From Vibrio hippocampi (GTDB lineage Bacteria; Pseudomonadota; Gammaproteobacteria; Enterobacterales; Vibrionaceae): a stretch of 64,000 bases of DNA. The notes beneath the pieces are model-generated. The model did no database searches, was not told where the DNA came from, and saw nothing but the letters and a program-made list of their open reading frames with translations. The DNA lies in the NCBI RefSeq assembly GCF_921292975.1, contig NZ_CAKLCM010000003.1:1116001-1180000 (forward strand). The letters are read 5' to 3'. A program made the translations under genes and the position numbers. Within the stretch, counting starts at the first letter, position 1. The number at the start of each line of letters is the position of its first letter. Of this stretch, positions 1-9,094 are shown in pieces.

Positions 1-498
1 GCCGATACCACCACCACCTGCGGTGCTTTTTAGCATCACCGGATAGCCGATCTGTTCTGCTTGCTGCAATGCGCTCTGTTTATCAGTCAGTAGACCGGTT
101 CCAGGCAGCAGAGGCACTTGGGCATTTTCGGCGATTTCTCGCGCCGAATGTTTCAAGCCAAAGGCTTGAATCTGCTCGACTGTTGGACCAAGAAAAACCA
201 GTTCCTCTTGCTCACAACGGGAGACAAAGTCTGGGTTTTCACTCAAAAAACCATAGCCGGGATGAATCGCTTGCGCACCGCTCTGTTTGGCGATGGCGAT
301 AATTTTTTCGATATCGAGATAGGTGTCTTTTGCGCCGCCGGGTCCGAGGGAGTAGGCTTCGCTCGCTTGGGCGATATGGAGACTGTCTGAGTCTGCGTCA
401 CTGTAAACCGCAACGCTGGCAATATTGAGTTGTTCTAATGTGCGAATCACGCGGCAAGCAATGGCACCACGGTTAGCAATAAGTACCTTATTAAACAT
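1..498 (-). CDS. Urea/guanidine carboxylase, biotin-carboxylase N-terminus (partial)
   Basis: The reverse strand encodes an open frame of 166 codons from an ATG at 496-498 to the window edge, so only the N-terminus is present. It opens [20 protein letters not shown], the typical start of biotin carboxylase domains, and later shows [14 protein letters not shown] and a glycine-rich ATP-grasp loop ([10 protein letters not shown]) right at the edge. Enzymes of this family carboxylate urea or guanidine using ATP, bicarbonate and biotin. Two DUF1989 genes and a guanidine-I riboswitch sit upstream, so guanidine is the likelier substrate (inference from known operons). The biotinyl and carboxyltransferase domains, and probably an allophanate hydrolase gene, lie outside the window. 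Confidence 0.85.
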   Translation of the reverse strand, partial: MFNKVLIANRGAIACRVIRTLEQLNIASVAVYSDADSDSLHIAQASEAYSLGPGGAKDTYLDIEKIIAIAKQSGAQAIHPGYGFLSENPDFVSRCEQEELVFLGPTVEQIQAFGLKHSAREIAENAQVPLLPGTGLLTDKQSALQQAEQIGYPVMLKSTAGGGGIG

Positions 499-587
499 AA
501 TTCAAATCCGTGAATCCGGGTCGTCCCGGCTAATCCTTGAGCTTTGGCAGGGTCGTCCCTAGCTCATATTGAATGCAACGGGTTGGA

Positions 588-1226
588 TTATTCCCAAACG
601 AGCACTTCTATCGGTGTTGGGTTGTAGGCGTTACAAGGGTTATTTAACTGAGGGCAGTTGGAAATCAACACAATCACATCTTGGTGCGCTTTCATTTCGA
701 CGTACTTACCTGCTCCACTGATGCCGTCTGCGAAGGTCAGTCCCCCTTCTTCGGTGATGGGCACATTCATAAAGAAGTTGATGTTGTGGGTAATATCGCG
801 CTTGGTCAGGCCAAAGTGGTCATTCTCTGCCACTGCCAATAACCAACTGTCGCGGCAAGCGTGCATACATTTTTTATCAATGGAGTAACGCACGGTATTG
901 CTTTCAGTAGCACAAGCTCCGCCTACTGTATCGTGACGTCCACAGGTATCGGCGACAATCTCTAGCATCACATTCCCTTGATCAGAAAGCAGTTTGCTGC
1001 CTGCAGTCAGGTAAACATTGCCCTGTTCGCGAATGGTATCAATCGCACTGTAACGCTCAGCAGGATCATTGGCGTTGTAAAATAGCGTATCGGCGGCTTG
1101 GTTGCCTTCCAGATCTAAAATACGCACTGTTTGTCCCGCTTTCACCACTTTCATAAAGTAGTCACCGGCAAGGACAGTATCTCGAAGTGTGGCTTGCTTG
1201 GGGTTAAGTGAACTCTCAACAATCAT
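588..1226 (-). CDS. DUF1989 protein, UAAP2 type; probable carboxyguanidine deiminase subunit
   Basis: A 212-residue DUF1989 protein of the urea carboxylase-associated (UAAP) type. Recognisable stretches are [17 protein letters not shown], a TVGGAC segment, and CMHACRDS. Known work on guanidine operons assigns the two UAAP proteins as a heteromeric deiminase turning carboxyguanidine into allophanate; that role is inferred here from family and context. The frame is open upstream to 1328, but the ATG at 1224-1226 has a strong AAGGAG about 8 nt ahead, and the longer version would overlap the preceding gene by about 90 nt. The start therefore lies 10 nt after the stop of its partner, which implies translational coupling. 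Confidence 0.85.
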   Translation of the reverse strand: MIVESSLNPKQATLRDTVLAGDYFMKVVKAGQTVRILDLEGNQAADTLFYNANDPAERYSAIDTIREQGNVYLTAGSKLLSDQGNVMLEIVADTCGRHDTVGGACATESNTVRYSIDKKCMHACRDSWLLAVAENDHFGLTKRDITHNINFFMNVPITEEGGLTFADGISGAGKYVEMKAHQDVIVLISNCPQLNNPCNAYNPTPIEVLVWE

Positions 1227-1236
1227 CTTTAACTCC

Positions 1237-1977
1237 TTATCCGACAAATGCAGTGTGTGGGGCGAGATCGCGACGATTGTTCTCAAACGCACGCTGGTTT
1301 TCGGGACGAGAGTTAAGACACTCATCATCGTTATCCATGGGTTCCGCCTGAAATACCGACACGTCTACCGGGCAATAAGGGTAGTCGGTTGCTGGGTTAA
1401 GCGGGTGTGGACAGGTGGTCATCACTAAAATGGTGTCCATTTCAAAACGCAACTCAATGGTGTCACCTGCCTTGCTATGCTGTTCAGCAAAGAGCAGATC
1501 TCCTTCGGCACTGGTCGATACCTTGCTAAACAGGTTTAGGTTGGCCGCCAGATCACGTTTGCCCAATCCATACTTGGCAACTTCCACCAACAAAGCGTCA
1601 TAGCCATTCTGTTTCCATTGATTACGGTCGGCTTGGTAGTTACGTTCGCCCCATTTTTCCGCCACTTTCTGCTTATTGGCAACACCAGAAACGGTATCAA
1701 TCCAGCCAGTGTCATCTTTCACAATCGACGCAAACACTCGTCCCATATCCGAATACAGGCAATGTCCCTGTGTGAGTTTAAAGGTGTGCTGCCCCTTCAA
1801 CGTGTCCGGTGCGTTGTAGCGTTCTAACAAATTATCAGGGTTATAAAACAACACACTCAAGTTGGCGCCGCCTTGAAGATCGGTAAAGCGAACCGTATGT
1901 CCTTTTGGCACTTTCATCGACCAGTGCGCCCCACCGGGCAACACATCGCGAAATAGCGCTTGTTTGTTATTTTCCAT
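1237..1977 (-). CDS. DUF1989 protein, UAAP1 type; probable carboxyguanidine deiminase subunit
   Basis: A 246-residue DUF1989 protein and the paralogue of the next gene. Both share the pattern [18 protein letters not shown] / [18 protein letters not shown] and a KRD motif ([14 protein letters not shown] versus [14 protein letters not shown]). It carries the longer C-terminal tail typical of the UAAP1 member. The ATG at 1977 has AAGGAG at a good distance, and the gap to the ABC ATPase stop is only 11 nt, so it belongs to the same transcript. A deiminase role with its partner in guanidine breakdown is inferred from published operons of this layout. Confidence 0.85.
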   Translation of the reverse strand: MENNKQALFRDVLPGGAHWSMKVPKGHTVRFTDLQGGANLSVLFYNPDNLLERYNAPDTLKGQHTFKLTQGHCLYSDMGRVFASIVKDDTGWIDTVSGVANKQKVAEKWGERNYQADRNQWKQNGYDALLVEVAKYGLGKRDLAANLNLFSKVSTSAEGDLLFAEQHSKAGDTIELRFEMDTILVMTTCPHPLNPATDYPYCPVDVSVFQAEPMDNDDECLNSRPENQRAFENNRRDLAPHTAFVG

Positions 1978-1988
1978 AGCGATACTCC

Positions 1989-2777
1989 TTAAGCTATTTT
2001 CTTTTGCAGTGATTCTGGAACCAGTTCGGGTGTATTGGCTTTATTGATATCAATATCAAAGGTGACCTGCGCACCAAAGCGTTCCGGAGCCTGAATATCT
2101 TGTCTCACATGATCAAATACCCAGAGTCGGTTTCCTAAATGGAAGCCTTCGCTCAAATCATGGGTGATCATAAACACGGTCAGATTCTCTTGTTCCCACA
2201 GTTGATGAATCAGTTGATGCATATCTTTTCGGATACCGGGATCCAGTGCGCCGAAAGGTTCATCCAGCAACAAGATGCGAGGTTTTTTAATTAAGGATTG
2301 AGCAATAGAAAGACGCTGACGCATACCACCAGAAAGCTCATGGGGATATTTATCCAACGACGCCTCTAAGCCCACCTGTTCAAGCATGGCCATCGCTTGC
2401 TGCTTGGCTTGCGCCTTTTGTTGCCCAAATTGACGCCCAACCAATAATGAAGTGACGCCCCCTTGTTCAAACTCAAGCCCTAACATCACGTTGTCTAACA
2501 CCGTCAAATGCGGAAATACCGAGTACTTTTGAAACACGATGCCACGCTCCACGCTCGGTTCATTACTCAGCGGCGCACCATCGAGTAAAATCTCACCTCG
2601 GGACGGGCTTTCCGTTCCTAACATCATATTTAAAAAGGTGGTTTTTCCACAGCCGGAAGCACCGACGATGCTTACAAAATCCCCTTCATTTACCGTGAGG
2701 TTCAACTTTTCCAGTACGATATTGTCACCGTACTCTTTCCAAAGATGTTTGATCTCGATAATGGGTTGGCTAGCCAT
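1989..2777 (-). CDS. ABC transporter ATP-binding protein (nitrate/taurine type), putative guanidine uptake
   Basis: A 262-residue ATPase of the SsuB/TauB/NrtD group. Walker A is GASGCGKT (residues 39-46), the signature LSGGM is at 148-152, and Walker B is ILLLDEP at 168-174. It would power uptake through the membrane protein encoded just upstream. The ATG at 2777 is preferred to the one at 2783 because GGAG lies 6 nt ahead of it; it overlaps the permease stop by 8 nt, a coupling arrangement. The substrate is inferred from the riboswitch and neighbouring carboxylase genes. Related clusters have been annotated as urea or nitrate transporters. Confidence 0.9.
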   Translation of the reverse strand: MASQPIIEIKHLWKEYGDNIVLEKLNLTVNEGDFVSIVGASGCGKTTFLNMMLGTESPSRGEILLDGAPLSNEPSVERGIVFQKYSVFPHLTVLDNVMLGLEFEQGGVTSLLVGRQFGQQKAQAKQQAMAMLEQVGLEASLDKYPHELSGGMRQRLSIAQSLIKKPRILLLDEPFGALDPGIRKDMHQLIHQLWEQENLTVFMITHDLSEGFHLGNRLWVFDHVRQDIQAPERFGAQVTFDIDINKANTPELVPESLQKKIA

Positions 2778-3600
2778 TGGCATCTCCTTTTTCTTGGTGA
2801 TACCAAGGGCTCACCTTATGTGAGAGTTTTTTAAGTAACCAATCCATGCTGTATGCCAGTATCGTGATCCACAAAACATAAGGCAGAATCACATCCATTG
2901 ACATATAACGACGAACCAGAAAGATGCGATAGCCTAATCCTTCGGTCGCCACAATCGCCTCGGCTGCAATAAGAAACAGCCAAGCACTACCCAAGGTCAA
3001 ACGCACCGCTTCAATCAGTCTTGGGAAGATTTGCGGTAAAATGACGCGCACGATGATCTGCCAGCTATTACCGCCTAAGGTCTGCGCCTTAATTAGCTGT
3101 TCATCGGGAAGACTTTGTACCCGCAATTGAATATCGCGAATAATGATCGGGCAGATGCCAATCACGATTAACACCACTTTCGACAATTCGCCCAGACCAA
3201 AGGTAATAAACAGAATCGGCAGAATCGCCATCGGTGGGATCAGTGACACTGCCGTCACCACCGGAGAGAGTGACGAACGAACCACAGGAATGATCCCCGT
3301 CGCCACACCAACTGCAAGCCCCGCGAAGGCACTCACCGCCACTCCCATGACGAGACGCGATAAGCTTGCTAACGTGTCGATCCACATCAGATACTCACCT
3401 GTTCTTTTGCTGGGTGTGAAAGCCATACGGTCGATGGCATCCACAAAGCTAGAGAAAGCAGGCAGTAATTTATCTGCAGGATTCGCCGCCAATCGGGCAT
3501 CTGACGCTGTGACATACAGCGCCAAAATGATTAGAAACGGCAACAGACCTAGCATTAATCGTCCATAGCTAGAGGGATGACGATTGATCACTTTTGTCAT
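2770..3600 (-). CDS. ABC transporter permease (nitrate/taurine type), putative guanidine uptake
   Basis: A 276-residue inner-membrane permease with about six hydrophobic segments, starting near residues 15-31 (LMLGLLPFLIILALYV). The binding-protein-dependent permease loop is visible as EQLIKAQTLGGNSWQIIVRV, where it contacts the ATPase. The family is that of SsuC/TauC/NrtB. The ATG at 3600 follows CTGGAG. It sits 19 nt after the periplasmic binding protein gene and overlaps the ATPase start, so all three transport genes form one translational unit. The substrate is assigned only by context. Confidence 0.9.
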   Translation of the reverse strand: MTKVINRHPSSYGRLMLGLLPFLIILALYVTASDARLAANPADKLLPAFSSFVDAIDRMAFTPSKRTGEYLMWIDTLASLSRLVMGVAVSAFAGLAVGVATGIIPVVRSSLSPVVTAVSLIPPMAILPILFITFGLGELSKVVLIVIGICPIIIRDIQLRVQSLPDEQLIKAQTLGGNSWQIIVRVILPQIFPRLIEAVRLTLGSAWLFLIAAEAIVATEGLGYRIFLVRRYMSMDVILPYVLWITILAYSMDWLLKKLSHKVSPWYHQEKGDANG

Positions 3601-3619
3601 AAAAAACTCCAGTCTCTAC

Positions 3620-4696
3620 TTAGAGCTTATCGTCAGCGGCCATCGCCATATATTCTGCCGAGAATCTCAGCTTCACATTGTTAGGATCACCCAGAATACC
3701 GGTCGGCGTTTCGATGCCAATGAAGCCCGCATCTGGTGCACCATCGCCTAACAAACCATGCTCAAACGAGAACTCACTCACTTTTTGCATAGTTCCGGCC
3801 AGCTTTGAGCTTGTGGTAAAAGACACCGCTTCACTTGGACTGTAGAACATATTGGTCGCGGCTAATTGCGCCTTATACCCTGGAAGGTCTGTTCCTGAGG
3901 CTTGCGCCATATAGCTTTTCGCTTTATCACCATCGCTTTCAGACTGCATGATAGCCATGATTTCATACCATGCACCTGTTAACGCCTTACCCAGTTTTGG
4001 ATTGTCGTTTAGGGTGTCGGTATTGACCACCAGTAAATCAATGATTTCGCCGGGAATATCAGCGGAAGAGAACACCAGTGAGGTGTCAGGTTGAGTGGTG
4101 ATTTCGCTTAGCAATGGGTTCCATGTCACGACCGATGTGACATCTTTGGTAGAGAATGCAGCCACAAGATCCGCGTCAGAGGTGTTGACCACTTTGACAT
4201 CGCGCTCAGACATGCCGACGCTCTGTAAACCGCGCGCCATCAGATAGTGAGACACACTTAGCTCGACCAGATTGACGGATTGACCTTTAATATCAGCCAG
4301 TCCTTTGTTGCCTTTCAACACAATACCGTCGTTACCGTTTGAGAAGTCACCGACAATAAGCGCGGTGGAATCTATGCCGCTGGCCGCTGGAATCGTCAAC
4401 GCATCCATATTGGTCATAACGGTGGCATCAAATTGACCCGTAGTATATTGGTTAATCGACTCGATATAGTCATTCACTTGCACAATATCGATTTCAATCC
4501 CGTATTTATCCGCCCACTTATCAACCACGCCAGAATAGTCGGCATAGTCCCACGGCATCCAGCCGACATAGATTGACCATGCTAGAGTAAAGCTTTGCTT
4601 TTCTTCGGCGATGGCAGCGGTTGAGACAAGTGATGAAGACGCAAGACCCAGCGTTGCCGCCAGCGTAATTAAGCGTTTTTTGATGGAATGTTTCAT
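3620..4696 (-). CDS. ABC transporter periplasmic substrate-binding protein, putative guanidine binding
   Basis: A 358-residue secreted protein. It has a clear Sec signal (MKHSIKKRLITLAATLGLAS, cleavage probably after AIA) followed by SFTLAWSIYVGWMPWDYAD, the N-terminal pattern of NMT1/TauA-like binding proteins. It is the first gene of the operon. The frame is open to 4843, but the ATG at 4694-4696 carries GAGGAGG a few bases upstream, and the longer version would run into the riboswitch aptamer. Expression is probably set by that riboswitch and a nitrogen-type promoter. Guanidine as ligand is an inference. Confidence 0.88.
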   Translation of the reverse strand: MKHSIKKRLITLAATLGLASSSLVSTAAIAEEKQSFTLAWSIYVGWMPWDYADYSGVVDKWADKYGIEIDIVQVNDYIESINQYTTGQFDATVMTNMDALTIPAASGIDSTALIVGDFSNGNDGIVLKGNKGLADIKGQSVNLVELSVSHYLMARGLQSVGMSERDVKVVNTSDADLVAAFSTKDVTSVVTWNPLLSEITTQPDTSLVFSSADIPGEIIDLLVVNTDTLNDNPKLGKALTGAWYEIMAIMQSESDGDKAKSYMAQASGTDLPGYKAQLAATNMFYSPSEAVSFTTSSKLAGTMQKVSEFSFEHGLLGDGAPDAGFIGIETPTGILGDPNNVKLRFSAEYMAMAADDKL

Positions 4697-4763
4697 GGAA
4701 TAACCTCCTCCTTGGGTCACGGAAATAATTTGCACAAGAGACATAACCAAACATGTTTGGCTG

Positions 4764-4876
4764 GCCTCCCGGGCTTTTATCCCTCCGTGTGACCTCTGGC
4801 GAGGTTGACAACTCTCGGACCAGACACTTTGACGACAAACCATTTGTCACTGCACAAAGTCGGAACCCTAGATGTC
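4764..4876 (-). ncRNA. Guanidine-I (ykkC) riboswitch aptamer
   Basis: On the reverse strand the leader of the transport/carboxylase operon shows the three conserved blocks of the ykkC class in order: CTAGGGTTCCG (4861-4871), TGGTCCGAGAG (about 4823-4833) and ACACGGAGGGATAAAAGCCC with CGGGAGG (4766-4790). These are hallmark segments of the guanidine-I aptamer that binds free guanidinium and turns genes on. The aptamer ends about 68 nt before the ATG of the binding protein gene. A perfect palindrome (4748-4761) lies between them but has no following T tract, so the expression mechanism cannot be told from sequence. Exact boundaries are approximate. Confidence 0.9.
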
Positions 4877-4948
4877 TATTTTTAGCAATTTTTCTGGGTG
4901 TGGCTAACACACCTAGTTATGCTCGTACGCAAAAACTCTCTTAACTGA

Positions 4949-4964
4949 TACAAACTGTGTGCCA
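4949..4964 (-). promoter_or_regulatory. Sigma-54-like promoter of the guanidine operon
   Basis: The reverse strand reads TGGCACACAGTTTGTA, matching the -24/-12 consensus TGGCACRNNNNTTGCW everywhere except T for C in the -12 element. Start of transcription would be near 4938, giving about 62 nt before the riboswitch. An NtrC-like palindrome lies at the expected enhancer distance. Sigma-54 control fits a nitrogen-scavenging operon. The -12 mismatch keeps confidence moderate. Confidence 0.6.
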
Positions 4965-5026
4965 AACATTACAATCATTACAAATCAGATACTTACATCA
5001 TGAACTCTTCACGCAGCAGTCAAAGC

Positions 5027-5043
5027 TTCACCAATTTGGTGCG
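5027..5043. promoter_or_regulatory. NtrC-like operator
   Basis: The 17-bp palindrome TTCACCAATTTGGTGCG matches the NtrC consensus TGCACCANNNTGGTGCA at 12 of 14 fixed positions. Its centre is about 97 bp upstream of the start predicted for the sigma-54-like promoter, a usual enhancer distance. A half-site-like TTCACCA repeats at 5049-5055. The role is inferred from sequence match and position. Confidence 0.55.
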
Positions 5044-5129
5044 TATTATTCACCAAAACGAAGGCACTAAAGTGAAGAAAGCAGAAAATGACAATGGAGA
5101 AAAGCGCCAAAATTGCTAACCAGTTGAAA

Positions 5130-5564
5130 TCACTCGCTCACTTTGCGCGGTTTTAACTCCACCACATTACCTTCTGGATCTTCGATATAGACAGAGCGAC
5201 CAAACCCTTGTGCTCCATAGCGTTCGGCGAAATCATTGACTTCAATGTGTTGGCTTTTAAGGTAAAGCTTCATCTCTGCCTCATCAAATGCGGCGATCTG
5301 CAAACAAAAATGATCGAGGTTACGACCATCTTGACTCGGTGCTTTACCGCCCAGTTTGCCCAACTCACTCTCGACCGTCACCAGATCAATAATTGCCTCT
5401 CCCGCCCGCAGTTGAGTCAGTCCCAACTCCGGCAGTTCTCGCTCGATTGGGCAGCCTAATACATCACAATAAAAACGGAGCATGGCGTTTAAATTTTGAG
5501 TTCTCAGTACCAGATGATCCAGAGACTTCACTTGAATAGGGTTCACAACTTGATCTGAGGACAT
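5130..5564 (-). CDS. VOC (glyoxalase/dioxygenase fold) family protein
   Basis: A 144-residue vicinal-oxygen-chelate protein with two beta-alpha-beta modules. Candidate metal ligands are the His in SLDHLVLRT near the start, the His in NLDHFCLQI mid-protein and the Glu in VVELKPR near the end. Proteins of this size include glyoxalase-like lyases and virulence-associated VOC proteins; the substrate cannot be told. The ATG at 5564 has AAGGTG upstream and is chosen over a GTG nine bases earlier. It is transcribed divergently from the hybrid kinase and lies upstream of the guanidine operon with its own frame, so it is probably not part of it. Confidence 0.8.
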   Translation of the reverse strand: MSSDQVVNPIQVKSLDHLVLRTQNLNAMLRFYCDVLGCPIERELPELGLTQLRAGEAIIDLVTVESELGKLGGKAPSQDGRNLDHFCLQIAAFDEAEMKLYLKSQHIEVNDFAERYGAQGFGRSVYIEDPEGNVVELKPRKVSE

Positions 5565-5591
5565 AATCGGCACCTTATAATAAAAAAATCA

Positions 5592-8246
5592 ATGAACTAT
5601 CACGTAAAAGCATGTTCGTCGCTTAACATTCGTCATAAATATCCTACGCTAATAAATGATGATATGGATGACAATAATTGGTTGGATATGGGCTCAATAG
5701 CAAATTGGTTTGACCGTCTCTCGATAAAAAGAAAGCTGCTTTATGCTTTTTCAATCCCTGTGCTGCTGCTGATTGCAGTTTCCATCACAGTGTATGACAA
5801 CACCCAATCAATGGTCGAGGATGCGCATTGGGTCGAACATACTCACCAAGCTATCGGCCGAGCCCAAGAGTTGCTTCGGCTGACTGTCGATATGGAAACT
5901 GGCAAGCGCGGCTTTCTTATTACGGGTGATGAGGTGTTTCTGGAACCCTTCTATGGTTCCGCAGAGCTTTGGGATCAAAAATTCACCACGCTATCGGAAC
6001 AAGTCAGTGATAACCCACCACAAGTCCAACGTCTTAGTGACGTCAATTTACTGCTGCAAAATTGGTTAACCACGGTGGCTTATCGAGAGATTGCCCAGCG
6101 CAAACGGGTGCTCTCCGGTAATGCCGATATGCAAAGTGTGGTGGAGCTGGTAAAAAAACGAACCGGTAAAAAAATCATCGACCAAATAAGAGAAGAGATC
6201 GCCACCTTTATCACGATAGAGCGTGCTCTCAACGATATCCGTACCGAGCGTTCGGCTCAATCTGCCACTCGAACCAACTGGGTATTAGCCGTGGGAACAT
6301 TGATCGCGGCATGTCTCTCGATCATCGTCGCCTTTTGGAGCTCAGGAACCATTAAACGCAAACTCGACCGTCTCGTGGAGGCCACCGATTTAGTCAGCCA
6401 AGGTAAGCTAAGCAAAGGGTTAAACGTTCTCCAATCGACACCGGATAAAAACCTTAGCGACGAGTTGGGCACTCTGACCTCTAGCTTCAAGCATATGACC
6501 GTCAGTTTAATCAATAATGCTCAGAAGATGGACGACTATAATCTCCAGCTTATACAAGCCAGTCGTCGAGCTGAGCAAGCCGCACAAGCCAAAAGTGAAT
6601 TCCTTTCAACCATGAGTCATGAGATCCGCACCCCAATGAACGGCGTCATCGGGATGACCAATCTCCTGTTAGACACGCGTTTAGATGAGCAGCAACTGCG
6701 GATGGCAGAAACCACCAAAAACAGCGCGGAGTCGCTGTTAGCCATCATTAATGACATTCTTGATTTTTCTAAGATAGAAGCGGGTAAGATTGACTTAGAG
6801 GTGATCGATTTTGACCTAGGCGAGTTGGTTGAAGATGTTGGTGCCATGCTCTACTTTGCCGCTGAACAAAAAGAGATTCAATTAATCTGTCCTGCGACTC
6901 CAACCATGGATCTTTGCTACAAAGGTGATCCGGGACGCATTCGGCAAATCCTCAACAACCTTGTCAATAACGCCATTAAGTTTACCAACCAAGGCGAAGT
7001 GGCGGTTTATGTCACTGTCCAAGAGCGTCTTGGTTCAGAAAGTGTGTTGCGCTTTGAAGTGCGTGACACAGGCATTGGTATCAGCCAAAAGCAGCAGAGC
7101 AAATTGTTCACTCGTTTCTCCCAAGCTGACAGCTCAACCACACGAAAATACGGCGGTACGGGGCTCGGTCTAACCATCAGCAAAACCCTCACCGAGATGA
7201 TGGGCGGTGATATCGGCGTCTACAGTGTTCCCGATATTGGCTCGACATTCTGGTTCACCTTAACCCTAGAAAACTCCTCGAAACAATCGATCATTCAGTT
7301 GCCAACGGGAGACCTGAGAAAACAACGGGTTCTGGTGGTTGACGATAATGAAACCAATCTGACTCTGATGGAAAAAATCTTTGAGCAATGGAGTATAGAT
7401 TATGAGGTGGCGGACAACGGTCAAGCGGCACTTGAACAGATCGAACAGAGCCACCAATCTGGGAAACCGTTCACCATTGGGGTTCTTGATTATCAGATGC
7501 CAGAAATGGATGGCGTCACACTCGCCAAACGTATTCTTGCCAAGCCGGAAAATAAAGCCTTACGCTTGGTGATGTTCTCTTCCGCCGCTCAGCGAGGCGA
7601 TGCGAAACTGATGCAAGATATCGGATTCTCTGGTTATCTGACAAAACCGCTACAGCAATCAGACTTGCTCAGTGTGTTGGAAAAGGTATCCGGATTAAGT
7701 GAAAGCCCTCAAGATAAAGCCTTTGTTACTCGCTACACCTCAGAGAAAAAGCCGCAATACAATGCCCATATTTTGGTTGTCGATGATGTCACAACCAATC
7801 AGGTGGTATTGCAATCCCTGCTCAGCAAGTTTGGTATCAAGGTCGATAAAGTGAAAAACGGCATTGAAGCCCTGCATGCGCTTAAAGGTGCCGCAGACTT
7901 TGATCTGGTGTTTATGGACTGTCAAATGCCAGAAATGGATGGCTATCAAGCGACACGAGAGATCCGCAGTCAAAATTACGTTCAGATCAATCACAAAATC
8001 CCGATTGTGGCGATGACCGCCAACGCCCTCCAAGGAGATAAAGAGAAATGTTTAGAGGTCGGCATGGATGATTATGTGAGTAAACCGGTGAATATCAAAT
8101 CACTGGGCGATGCCTTAGCAAAATGGTTACCCCATAAGCGCGTCAACGAAGACGATCATAAGCAAGAAGCACAATCAGTTAATGCAAAATCAGTTAATGC
8201 AAAATCGGATAGCCAAAGCCTGTCTGATTTTCAGAATCGCGCTTAA
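5592..8246 (+). CDS. Hybrid sensor histidine kinase (CHASE3-like, HAMP, HisKA, HATPase, two REC)
   Basis: An inner-membrane hybrid kinase of 884 residues from the first ATG. The order is TM near 50-66, a CHASE3-like periplasmic domain ([15 protein letters not shown]), TM near 230-250, HAMP, HisKA with phospho-acceptor His343 ([13 protein letters not shown]), HATPase with DTGIGI and GGTGLGLTI, and two receivers with Asp633 and Asp776. No HPt domain is seen, so a separate phosphotransfer protein is expected. The C-terminus has an in-frame 15-bp duplication. Starts at 5664 or 5688 are also possible: the first ATG lacks a ribosome site, and a TATAAT at 5576-5581 would leave almost no leader. The signal and target are unknown. 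Confidence 0.88.
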   Translation: MNYHVKACSSLNIRHKYPTLINDDMDDNNWLDMGSIANWFDRLSIKRKLLYAFSIPVLLLIAVSITVYDNTQSMVEDAHWVEHTHQAIGRAQELLRLTVDMETGKRGFLITGDEVFLEPFYGSAELWDQKFTTLSEQVSDNPPQVQRLSDVNLLLQNWLTTVAYREIAQRKRVLSGNADMQSVVELVKKRTGKKIIDQIREEIATFITIERALNDIRTERSAQSATRTNWVLAVGTLIAACLSIIVAFWSSGTIKRKLDRLVEATDLVSQGKLSKGLNVLQSTPDKNLSDELGTLTSSFKHMTVSLINNAQKMDDYNLQLIQASRRAEQAAQAKSEFLSTMSHEIRTPMNGVIGMTNLLLDTRLDEQQLRMAETTKNSAESLLAIINDILDFSKIEAGKIDLEVIDFDLGELVEDVGAMLYFAAEQKEIQLICPATPTMDLCYKGDPGRIRQILNNLVNNAIKFTNQGEVAVYVTVQERLGSESVLRFEVRDTGIGISQKQQSKLFTRFSQADSSTTRKYGGTGLGLTISKTLTEMMGGDIGVYSVPDIGSTFWFTLTLENSSKQSIIQLPTGDLRKQRVLVVDDNETNLTLMEKIFEQWSIDYEVADNGQAALEQIEQSHQSGKPFTIGVLDYQMPEMDGVTLAKRILAKPENKALRLVMFSSAAQRGDAKLMQDIGFSGYLTKPLQQSDLLSVLEKVSGLSESPQDKAFVTRYTSEKKPQYNAHILVVDDVTTNQVVLQSLLSKFGIKVDKVKNGIEALHALKGAADFDLVFMDCQMPEMDGYQATREIRSQNYVQINHKIPIVAMTANALQGDKEKCLEVGMDDYVSKPVNIKSLGDALAKWLPHKRVNEDDHKQEAQSVNAKSVNAKSDSQSLSDFQNRA
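8173..8202. repeat. In-frame tandem duplication, 2 x 15 bp
   Basis: Two perfect copies of AATCAGTTAATGCAA stand head to tail near the 3' end of the hybrid kinase gene, with a partial third (AATCGGAT) after them. They produce a repeated SVNAK in the unstructured C-terminal tail. Confidence 0.9.
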
Positions 8247-8280
8247 TCTTACGCTATCATCACCCATATAAAAATCAAAA

Positions 8281-8303
8281 GGGCTCGCATTGTATACGAG
8301 CCC
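8281..8303 (-). terminator. Rho-independent terminator for the secreted protein gene
   Basis: A perfect 7-bp stem, GGGCTCG / CGAGCCC with a 9-nt loop, is followed on the reverse strand by TTTTGATTTTTA. It lies 26 nt after the stop of the reverse-strand gene at 8329 and between convergent genes. The plus-strand side has no T tract. Confidence 0.8.
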
Positions 8304-8328
8304 TGTGACGAATCATTGCCTTGATAGA

Positions 8329-8862
8329 TCAGGCTTGAGTTCGCCCGTACCATTGTTGGAAAATCTGCCTTTGTTCACTGCATGACTGTAGAGTCAGAGT
8401 TTTAATTTGATGATCTGAAGTGCCGCCACGACCCCGCTTCGTCGCCAAGCCAGCCGTCAGACAAAGTAGGTTATCTTTTACAGGACGCAGTGTTCCATCT
8501 TCTGCAAACTTTATCTGCTGTAACTCACTATTATCACATTGACTTAAGCCCACCGTCGCGCCCACCGCTATTTCACTTAACTGAGCACAAACCTTAAATT
8601 GCGGTAGGTATAATTGATTATCAACAAACTTACCGCTATCAAAAACTTGATCAATACCAAGATCACCCCGATAGCTATAGCAAGTATGGGATTGCAAACC
8701 TTTTTCCAGCGCGGCTCTCGAACCGCTGCCAACAATATCTAAGCAATAACCACTCAAAAATCCATCAAGATTGTGTTTAAGAGCAATTTCTACATTATCT
8801 GCATGCGCCAGCGGTGCCGCACCCAGTCCCAACAAAACATAAACGACTAAACGGTATTTCAT
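8329..8862 (-). CDS. Small secreted protein with ricin-type beta-trefoil-like repeats
   Basis: A 177-residue protein with an N-terminal signal (MKYRLVVYVLLGLGAAPLAHA). The mature part repeats a pattern of short strands with SGYCLDI, VCAQLS, LLCLTAG and a terminal IFQQWYGR, typical of ricin-B-like lectin domains of the QxW type. Paired cysteines (YCLDI with HTCYSY, CAQLS with QCDNS, LCLTAG with QSCSEQ) could form disulphides. It is likely a periplasmic or secreted carbohydrate-binding protein, but the ligand is unknown. The ATG at 8862 has AGAGG upstream; the frame is open 11 codons further. It is a single gene closed by a terminator. Confidence 0.75.
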   Translation of the reverse strand: MKYRLVVYVLLGLGAAPLAHADNVEIALKHNLDGFLSGYCLDIVGSGSRAALEKGLQSHTCYSYRGDLGIDQVFDSGKFVDNQLYLPQFKVCAQLSEIAVGATVGLSQCDNSELQQIKFAEDGTLRPVKDNLLCLTAGLATKRGRGGTSDHQIKTLTLQSCSEQRQIFQQWYGRTQA

Positions 8863-8873
8863 TATTCCTCTCC

Positions 8874-8899
8874 ATCTACCACTATTATCTACCACTATT
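8874..8899. repeat. Intergenic tandem duplication, 2 x 13 bp
   Basis: Two perfect adjacent copies of ATCTACCACTATT lie immediately upstream of the start of the secreted protein gene. Just beyond, 8940-8971 holds a looser direct repeat around the segment TAAAGCTA. Confidence 0.85.
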
Positions 8900-9094
8900 G
8901 GCGATAGCTTATTTTTAATCGACTGATTGTTAATATAGACGTAAAGCTACTATAAACATAAAGCTAATCAAACACGCGACTCACCATTTGAACTTAGGCA
9001 AAAGATCAAATAAACACCGTTAATCTCTGCAACTCTCGACTTTCGTTTGCAAACTAGCTTAGAGCCGCGGTCTACCGCCGAATAACGTTTGTCT

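Noticed and set aside
4748..4761. Palindrome CCAAACATGTTTGG after the riboswitch as an intrinsic terminator
   Set aside because: No T tract follows on the transcribed strand and the stem is AT-rich; it may take part in the switch but is not a terminator by itself.
5592..8246. Assignment of this hybrid kinase as SypF or RscS
   Set aside because: It has a CHASE3-like sensor and two receivers but no HPt domain, and lies far from the syp locus; domain order does not fit SypF.
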